DNA from: Aphrophora alni
Taxonomy: Eukaryota; Arthropoda; Insecta; Hemiptera; Aphrophoridae
Direction of reading: 5' to 3'
DNA length: 64,000 nt
Assembly: GCA_963513935.1 (NCBI GenBank)
Contig: OY740765.1
Coordinates: forward strand, 76,801,718-76,865,717
Shown: positions 56,976 to 64,000 of the stretch, in pieces
Layout: every line of letters starts with the position of its first letter
How positions within the stretch are numbered: the first letter of the stretch is position 1
Program-made: the position numbers and the translations under genes
The notes under the pieces: generated by a model
The model's input: only the letters and a program-made list of their open reading frames with translations
Told to the model about the DNA's origin: nothing
Databases searched by the model: none

Positions 56976-59790
56976 CAGGGGTTCCCAAACTCTTAAAAGC
57001 CATGACGCTCTTAACGTTCAGATTATTTCTGGCGGCGCCCTTCATATGAAGCAAAACTGGAGACCTGATAATTTTAAGTCTAAAATCTTAAATTTAAATA
57101 AATTCTATGCTATGATCTCTAAATTTAACTTTGAAATTTTTATAAGACTTTAATTTTATTTAAATACTTCGTGAATAGTTGTTGGTAAATTTGTTTTTTT
57201 AGTGATTGTAATAAGGAGGAAAAGGAAAACTTAAATAAATCGAAAATCAGTTTTATTTTGAGAACAGAAATAGTAATTAATTAATACAAAACAGAGAATC
57301 ATTTTAAACGTAATTGGTTACAAGTATTAAGAGTTTCAAACACGTTTTCTGTCCTAATGAGAGGTATGGGCTTGTTTATCCTTGAACAATTCGTGGAATC
57401 TTGGTGTTATTTTTGATAGAGCAACACGAATTTCATTTTCGATTTTAAGGTTACCTCTATATTTAGATTTCACAACAGCAACTGCTGAAGACCCACATTC
57501 ACACAGGTAAGTACTGGCAAACGGTATCAATGATCGAAGTGCCTTCTTGGTTATTATGGATACTCATCTTCGATACTGCACCAAAAATCAATCAAAGATT
57601 TAGACTGGAGTCTATAATTTAAAGACGAGTCTGTAGAAATATCAATGAGCTGTTCAGCTTCCTCGTTTGTGAAAGTCTCAAGAATCACTGTGTGCATAGG
57701 ATCACTTGCCCACTGTACTGATTTTATTTCATATTTCGGGAGGTATTCTTGAAAATAGAGCTCCAAATTGGATAAGTGGCTGACGAACACACTTTTAAGT
57801 TCATGTTTTAACATAAAGCTATTCTGTTTAAGTAACTGGTCCAAAGAAGGGAAATTCGTATTATCACCTTTTACCAAGTTGTTCTTCCATATTAGAAGCT
57901 TTTTTTTGAATCCTACTTTATCAAAGAGTTGAAAAATGTTTGTATAATTACCTTAAAAGGAGCTGTTCAGAATATTTAACTTTTCAAAAAGGTCAGTTAA
58001 AAAAGCCAATTTAGCCAAAAATCTTCATCACTGAACATACTAGCAAGGGCATGATTTTCTTCGAGCAAAAATGAAAGCATTTCGTTTCTGAGTTCATACA
58101 CTCTTAGCAAAGAATTGCCCAGAGATAACCACCAAGCACTGCTGTAAAACAAAAGAGATGAATGTTCAGCGCCCATGTCATTACACATTTTGGCAAAAAA
58201 TTTAGCTTTGTGAGGTCTGCTTTTAAAAAATTTATTACCTGTATCACTAGTTTTAAAGTGTCGTCCAAATCTTTACTAATTTTTTCTGCTGCCAAAGCCT
58301 CCCTGTGTATAATACAGTGAGTCCAAAGAGCGTTAGGTGCTTTGGACTGAATGCGTGATTTTAGTCCCTGGTAAACAGCCTGCCATTGATCGTGCTCCAT
58401 CTGTACATATACCAACACATTTTTCCCAGTCAGTGTTATTCTCTGTCATAAACTTGTCCACAACCTCGAACAAGTCTTTCCCAGTTGTCCCCCCTTCAAT
58501 CTCTTGGCAAAATAATAAATCTTCAAACAACTGTTTTTTGTCAACATATCTAACATAACAGATTAAGTGAGCATCTTTGTGGCCATCTGTTGCCTCATCT
58601 AGCTGAATTGCAAAATCTTTGCCTTTCAGAGCATTTAAAAGTTGATCAGTAATATCTACAGCTATGTCGCAAATTCTCCTGCTGATAGTGTTTTTGGACA
58701 GTGGTATTTTCAAAAGCTTATTACAGACATCCTCCCCAAGCATAATTTTTGCCATATCGATAGCAGCAGGTAAAATCAACTCTTCTGCAATTGTATGAGG
58801 CTTTTTACACTGGGCAATATTATAGGCCACTTTATACTATACCAAAAGTGCATTACTATTGACTTGGGAATGTTTGGAAAATGCAGACTTTTGTTTGTCT
58901 GCTGCTGTTAATTTTCTTGTGAAAAAGTCCCTTGGTTTACCAACCATACTTGGGTGAAGAGTTTCCTAGTGCCTCTTAAGTTTACTCGGAAGCATAGATT
59001 CAACCGATAACACCTTCATACAAAGAACACATTGAGGATGCTTTGCACTATTGACATCCACACAAGAAAACCCACAATCTAAATATTTTTCGTCATACTT
59101 TCTATATTTAGTTTTACGAGTCCCCAATGGAGCTCCTACCTTCTTCAAACCTGATGAATCCTCTTCTTTTTTCGATGACAACGTTGGCATTATAAATCTC
59201 TTCATAATGAACACAATGACAACTCACTTGTCACTCAATTACTTCACAATGAAACTCTCATTTTAGTTGAGCACAAGCCTACTGACACTGACTCTTGTCA
59301 CTACGCTAGCGCATTTTTATATGGAGTTGTTCCAAATGTACACGAAAGTTCTAGGCGCTTCTACAACATTCCACAAAAGCAGGACAATGATTGGTATGCT
59401 AAAAGTGGGTGGGCACTGTTGCTTAGCAACCAGTTCTTGGAACTAGACGTACGTGTGCACACACACACACTGACAACCAAATGGCTCTGCTGAGCACACA
59501 CGCTCACTTACAGACGATGGAACTTTTATTTTTAGACATGACCAAGTAATATTGAATCCGCTGAAACTTCTACATCTACAACCTACTTTAACATTAAATC
59601 TAAAATCAAATTTATAAAATAATAGTATTTATTTTGAGTAAATCATTGTTGATTATATTTACAATCAAGTGTAATAAGCTGTGTAATAAAATCAATTTTA
59701 TAAAATAATATTTTTCAATTTTTTTTTTTCGTTTTAGCGAGGCTGTCGCGGTGCCCCCAGGCACCGTGGCGCACACTTTGGGAACCCCGA
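56976..59790. mobile_element. hAT element (ZBED5-like), nested in the 7.2-kb element
   Basis: The left end CAGGGGTTCCCAAACTCT and the right end, read inwards, start with two mutated bases and then GGGGTTCCCAAAGTGTG. Target duplication CCTTAAGC (56968-56975) / TCTTAAGC (59791-59798). The whole 2,815 bp between is this element, with the transposase on the minus strand. Confidence 0.92.
57354..59214 (-). pseudogene. hAT transposase (ZBED5/FAM200-like), broken
   Basis: From 59214: MFIMKRFIMPTLSSKKEEDS, then a BED-type zinc finger (PQCVLCMKVLSVESMLPSKL, KRH) closed by a TAG. The same frame continues through a second TAG into YNIAQCKKPHTIAEELILPA, FAIQLDEATDGHKDAHLICY (catalytic Asp in DEATD) and VGICTDGARSMAG (second Asp). 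After shifts come WTHCIIHREALAAEKISKDL and, near 57550-57356, KKALRSLIPFASTYLCECGS, SAVAVVKSKYRGNL, the hAT dimerisation domain, ending in TAG at 57354. All expected blocks are present in order; at least two nonsense and several frameshift changes silence it. Confidence 0.92.
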
Positions 59791-60731
59791 TCTTAAGCTA
59801 TAACCACAGATATTTATAAACTTTAAGACTTTAAAGAAAAATATAGATACGACGTTTGGTTCTCAGTTTGACAATCCTCGAACATTTTCGATTTCAAATT
59901 TAAAAAATACATCAATTCTGAAAAATAGTTTTCTAAGTTTTTTTTGCAAATAATGATCAAACAATTATATCAGAATTAATCGTACTATTATTTAAGTCAT
60001 ATGTAAACCGTACTTTCACCTACTACTGGAGACTGTAAAATGTGTGTAAATAGGAAGTTTTTTCTGTTGAAGCGTATAGACCTGATAACAAATTAATACA
60101 AACTCCTGTTCAAGGTGAACTGGTTCTCCCACCTCATTTCTACTAGGCTTAATGCTAGTCATTGTGTTAACATTTGGTTAATTATGTTATTAAATATTTA
60201 AATTTTGCGTAAAATACAGTAGTTAACCGAAATTCGCACTCGGTAAGTTCATATATTCGTGAATTATATTACTCTTATTTACGAAACCAGAAGTTTTTTC
60301 ATTGGCTCAATTTTATTAATTTTTTTCTTGATCCGAACTATCTTTATCTACAAATCCTTAATTAATATTTTGTAATAAAATATCTATTTGTTAGAAAGTA
60401 CGTGAATGAAATGGGTTTGTAATGTAATTTCACACCAAAGGAAGTTTGTCTCCTCCGTATTGTCCATTTCAAAACAAAAGATTGACATTATAATGATTAC
60501 TGTGTAATGTAATATTTATTGGAAGCTTTAAAAAACTTGAGCTTCATAACAACTTGAGCTTGTAAAAAGGTTTGATAAAAGTTTGAGTTTGTAAAAAGTT
60601 CAAGCTTGTAAAAACTCGAGTTCGATAAAAGCTCGAGTTTGGTACAAAGTTTGTTGACTCTAGCTTAGCTTGATTTACTGAGACTCAGCTCAAATTTAAA
60701 AAATCTGGGCTCGCACACCCCTAGGCACAAG

Positions 60732-61419
60732 ACATGTTGTCTGCAATGTCCATGTTTGATATTATAGGACAATGAAGTGTGATTCTACGTATTTATCAAA
60801 TGACCATCTCTCCTTCTAGTCAAATGTGCATATCAAACTGAAGATAAGAAACAGAATTAACTCCTAGTCAGATATGCACATTCTTTAGATCAACAGTTCC
60901 ACTTAGTTACGTTAGCAATTTCAAAACATGACAACTCAACAGTAACAGTAAACTGACTCAAAAGAGTTTAGGTAGACATGGGTGGGCTAGAAATATAGTA
61001 ACTAATAAATGGCACATGTGACAGCTGCATAGGGTCAGGCACCAAAACAGATGGGCAGAAGGAGAAAACAATCACTGTATTCATTAGAGTATACAGCCTA
61101 TGGATACTGTCGAGTTTTACAGAATGTTGAGTTTTCAAGACAAATGTACTTCAAAATTGACTGTGGCTAAATAAAACGACTTATATATATACACACACAC
61201 CACTAAATGTTGTTGACATTGTATTACTGGCTAATTATTTATTATAATTTAATTTTTTTCATTTTAATAGTTGAATTGATGTACCATAGTAGGGTTCAAA
61301 CAGAAACTAAAATAATAGAAAAAGGAAATAACTTAATTTAATAAATTAGCCACATTTGAATAGATCCCAAACACTCACAGTTTTAGGGAGAAAATCATGT
61401 GGTGGTCAGAAAGGGGGAT
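60732..61419. other. intergenic, nothing recognised
   Basis: Only a short CA run near 61190 is notable. Confidence 0.4.
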
Positions 61420-62080
61420 ATACATGAGAACAAGCGTCAGTCCCCTCCTGGTGCCGCTACGGGTTGGTCGCTCGCGACAGTCATGGTTTTTCTTCTTCAA
61501 AATCATAATTTTTTTCAAATGAGGGTTTGTAGGTTATCCTTTGCTGAAAATTTTAATAATTGTAAAGATATGTTAAATGATTTGTAAATTTGAATTAGTA
61601 ATTTTTTTAATAAAAAGTAATTGTGTTTTAAATAATGTTGTTCTTGATTTTGCACCTAAAAATCACAGTCGCCGGTCCATCCTGACAGATTTTTGGTTTA
61701 TGTGATTACTCAATTTGTCAGCTGAGAATTCCTGGATCCATCTCAAGAGATTTTCGGCTGCAAGTAATTTTAGTAGTCGAGTAACCTCCTTTATTTTGTG
61801 GCGAGTTTTAATCGTTAAACTCTGAATCAGTATTAGGGCTATGAATCGTGGACTGTTGATTAAAACAGTATTGCTTTCATATTGGGAATTAATTACTTCT
61901 GCATCCAAAAGAAGATAGAAAACATTCTTCCTTAGGTTCCAAATCACTGCTTACACTTAGACTCGGATCCATTGGTGGAAATACCCACTAGGGCTTCACA
62001 GTCAAACATTCCCACCAAGGACGACCAGGAAGGAAGCATTGCGCTTTTCTGGGCTACCATAAGTGACTGCACAGAAAATA
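61420..62080 (-). pseudogene. BEL/Pao-like polymerase fragment, copy 1
   Basis: The minus strand (61947-61663) reads SPRFIALILIQSLTIKTRHK, IKEVTRLLKLLAAENLLRWI, QEFSADKLSNHINQKSVRMD. It resembles the stretch before the integrase of BEL/Pao elements (FSxxxRLxRVTAxxLRFI...LTxxExxxAEnxxIRxxQ), but the match is loose. Downstream on the same strand (61.44-61.48 kb) lies non-coding DNA that also accompanies the 40.5-kb copy, so both derive from one rearranged parent. Confidence 0.45.
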
Positions 62081-62879
62081 TTCATATTTTCCCCTCAGTA
62101 TTTTTGTGATGCTAGTTACTGATATCGTCTATAAACAGCATGAAAGTCTCACTGGGAATATGAGTTCACGAACTGTAAATAGTTTTCTATTTAAAATGAA
62201 TACTAATTTGATATTGAATTTCAATCCCTTAAGATGAGCGCCATTTATAGGAAGTCAACAATCACTAATGAATGAAAACACAAACTTCTACAACAAATAA
62301 TTTTTACTTCTTTCTTAGTGTTTTCATTCATTTTGTGATAGAATTATACCTCCCTCCAGACGCAAACTTTACTGGTCATTATCATTCACTTTTATGCAGT
62401 TTTGTAATATCAATTCAAATTTCACTTATTAGCTGTTTTAATACAAGAAATAAACATTAAATCTTTTTCATAGTATTTTATTTTTAAAATGTAGTTAATA
62501 TCTATAATACTTCTTTTTCTTTTTGTTTCAGTTTTCTGGATTTCTGATTGTTTTTTCACCTGATTTAACAAAAGATTTTTCAAACATTATAATCTTAATG
62601 CACAGTGAAAAACCTGCTGTGATTTATATTTAAAAAATTTGTGGAACAATATTTCTTTGCTTTGATGTGAAAGTGTTTAAACTGTGCCATTATTTTAAAA
62701 AACATCAGAATTGTTATGTTTTATGAATATTTTTTATTTAGTGTTACATTTGTTGCAGACATAACTAATATTCTGTTAATGTGTTCCATTTTCCATTGTG
62801 GGTTGTGTACATGTGTATGAGGAACGTGTAATGTTTCATGACATTTGTGCTATCGAAAATCAAAATATGTGCATTAAAA
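62081..62879. other. intergenic, nothing recognised
   Basis: AT-rich; no feature supported. Confidence 0.4.
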
Positions 62880-64000
62880 TCCTCTTTGTTTAAAAAATTA
62901 ATAGTAAGGCAAACGATTTGCTTCCATCTGCTATTGATAACAAGTATTTTAGTACATAATTTGCATACATTTATTTATGACCGATAGTTAAGAAATAAAT
63001 ATTTCAGTACACAATTTAAAATAATTTATGAAAATAAATAGGAAGTAATTTGCATGCATTTTGTTGATGAAAACATACATTTCAGAAACTAAATTTTATC
63101 CATTACTAACAAAGAACATTAACAGTTTAGCAAAAACATGCAACTTATACAAATTTTTGTAACTATTAAAAGTGTTTGATAAATACTTTTTTAAGCCAAA
63201 AGTGTTGTAATATTTGCTTGAAATTGTGAATACTTTCAACAAATAATTTCTATTATTGTTCATGAAAATGAATAGCTTCAGCATTTATTTGTATCCTGTT
63301 TACTTTGTTTGAATGAAAAGTTTGTTGTATTTCTTAATTTTCATCTTGTTTATGTTTTTAAAAAATGAATGTTTTGAACAAAATATTTACATCCAGCTAG
63401 TTTACTAAGCAGTTTTGTTTAAAGTTTGAGCAAGTAATCATGCCGATTGTTCTTTAAAAGTGAATATTATAAGCAAATACTTTGATTTAATTTGCTTTTA
63501 AAAATTAATAGTTTGAACCAAACTTTTTTTCAAGTTTGTGATGTATTTTGTTTTATATTAATAGTTTGAGCAAATAATTTCTCTTCAATGTATTTTGTTT
63601 TAAGTGAATATTTTAAGCAAATAATTTGTTACTGTTTACTTTGTTTAAATGAAAAGTTTGTTCTATTTCATAATTCTTGTTTATGTTTTAAAAAAATGAA
63701 TGTTTTTAAAGTTTGAGCAAGTTATACAATCATACTGATTGTTCTTTAACAGTGATTATTATTAGCAAATACTTTGATCTAATTTGCTTTTTCAAATTTG
63801 TGATGTATTTTGTTTTATATTAATAGTTTGAGCAAATAATTTCTCTTCAATGTATTTTGTTTTAATTCAATATTTTGAGCAAATAATTTGTTACCGTTTA
63901 CTTTGTTTAAATGAAAAGTTTGTTCTATTTCATAATTTTCATCTTATTTGTTTTTAAAAATGAATGTTTTGAACAAAATATTTACATCCAGTTTGTTTAC
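62880..64000. repeat. AT-rich tandem array running off the window
   Basis: Long units start TACTTTGTTT(G/A)AATGAAAAG at 63301, 63637 and 63899 (spacings 336 and 262 bp). Inside them a shorter module, TTGAGCAAATAATTT...ATGTATTTTGTTTTA, recurs every 40-60 bp. The last copies are nearly identical while those before 63300 are diverged. It may be a satellite or minisatellite; the far end is unseen. Confidence 0.75.

Larger units (their letters stand above)
53539..60723. mobile_element. 7.2-kb hAT-like element with 8-bp target duplication
   Basis: The left end TAGGGATCTGCGAGCCC (53539) and the right end, read inwards, TAGGGGTGTGCGAGCCC (60723) match at 15 of 17 positions. They are flanked by AGCACAAG (53531-53538) and GGCACAAG (60724-60731), an 8-bp duplication with one change. 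Both subterminal regions are full of GAGC(T/C)CGAG-like repeats (53580-53720, 60540-60710). It is 4.4 kb without the nested hAT element at 56976. No transposase of its own is recognisable. Confidence 0.7.

Noticed and set aside
1..64000. CRISPR arrays, bacterial operons, rRNA or tRNA genes
   Set aside because: No regular short repeats with unique spacers, no Shine-Dalgarno-led frames, and no convincing cloverleaf or rRNA signature were found; the exon structure marks the DNA as eukaryotic.

Overview
The window is AT-rich animal nuclear DNA with spliceosomal introns of up to about 12 kb. The gene architecture and the transposon families (TTAA-inserting piggyBac-type elements, Tigger/pogo, hAT, a Mutator-like family common in arthropods, Penelope-like and RTE-like retroelements) point to an arthropod, most likely an insect. 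A sap-feeding hemipteran is plausible, but the order cannot be settled from this sequence alone.

Host gene. I recognise one host gene: the 3' half of a CLASP (CLIP-associating protein, orbit/mast/chb) gene on the + strand. Eight exons (5338-5471, 12029-12216, 20574-20739, 22935-23082, 35673-35856, 45019-45196, 45704-45910, 51461-51676) all have AG/GT borders and compatible phases. They join to one open frame of 472 residues ending in TAA at 51674. Exons 1-4 of this set encode the serine/threonine-rich linker and exons 5-8 the C-terminal HEAT-repeat (TOG-like) domain. The N-terminal half lies upstream of the window.

Introns and flanks. Almost everything else is transposon debris, often nested. 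0-5 kb: a reverse-oriented LTR retrotransposon piece (gag, primer-binding site, probable LTR) cut at a TTAA by a piggyBac-like non-autonomous element (family 1). 5.7 kb: a short Tigger derivative. 7.3-10.4 kb: an element with long inverted ends holding a foldback. 15.2-17.4, 36.0, 41.6-43.8 and 47.4-49.2 kb: more copies of family 1. 18.1-20.4 kb: a composite block with Penelope-like remnants, inverted arms carrying hammerhead-like cores and a mariner N-terminus. 24.0-31.3 kb: three piggyBac-type elements around a GC-richer island with covarying tandem hairpins. 31.4-34.2 kb: RTE-like debris and a Tigger transposase. 36.9-40.2 kb: a Mutator-like transposase inside Tigger-like ends. 44.35-44.78 kb: a perfectly sized 156-bp inverted repeat with hammerhead-like cores. 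49.3-50.1 kb: a TTAA element with GGTCCGATCGGACC palindromes.

Downstream of CLASP (51.7-64 kb): a 7.2-kb element with an 8-bp target duplication contains a complete but broken 2.8-kb hAT element with its own 8-bp duplication. It is followed by a BEL/Pao-like fragment and a long AT-rich tandem array that leaves the window at 64 kb.

No transposase in the window is intact. No CRISPR array, rRNA or convincing tRNA was seen. The most interesting signals are RNA-like structures: the two inverted-repeat loci with hammerhead-type cores, the covarying hairpin pair at 26.84-26.94 kb, and a histone-type stem-loop match at 26.47 kb.
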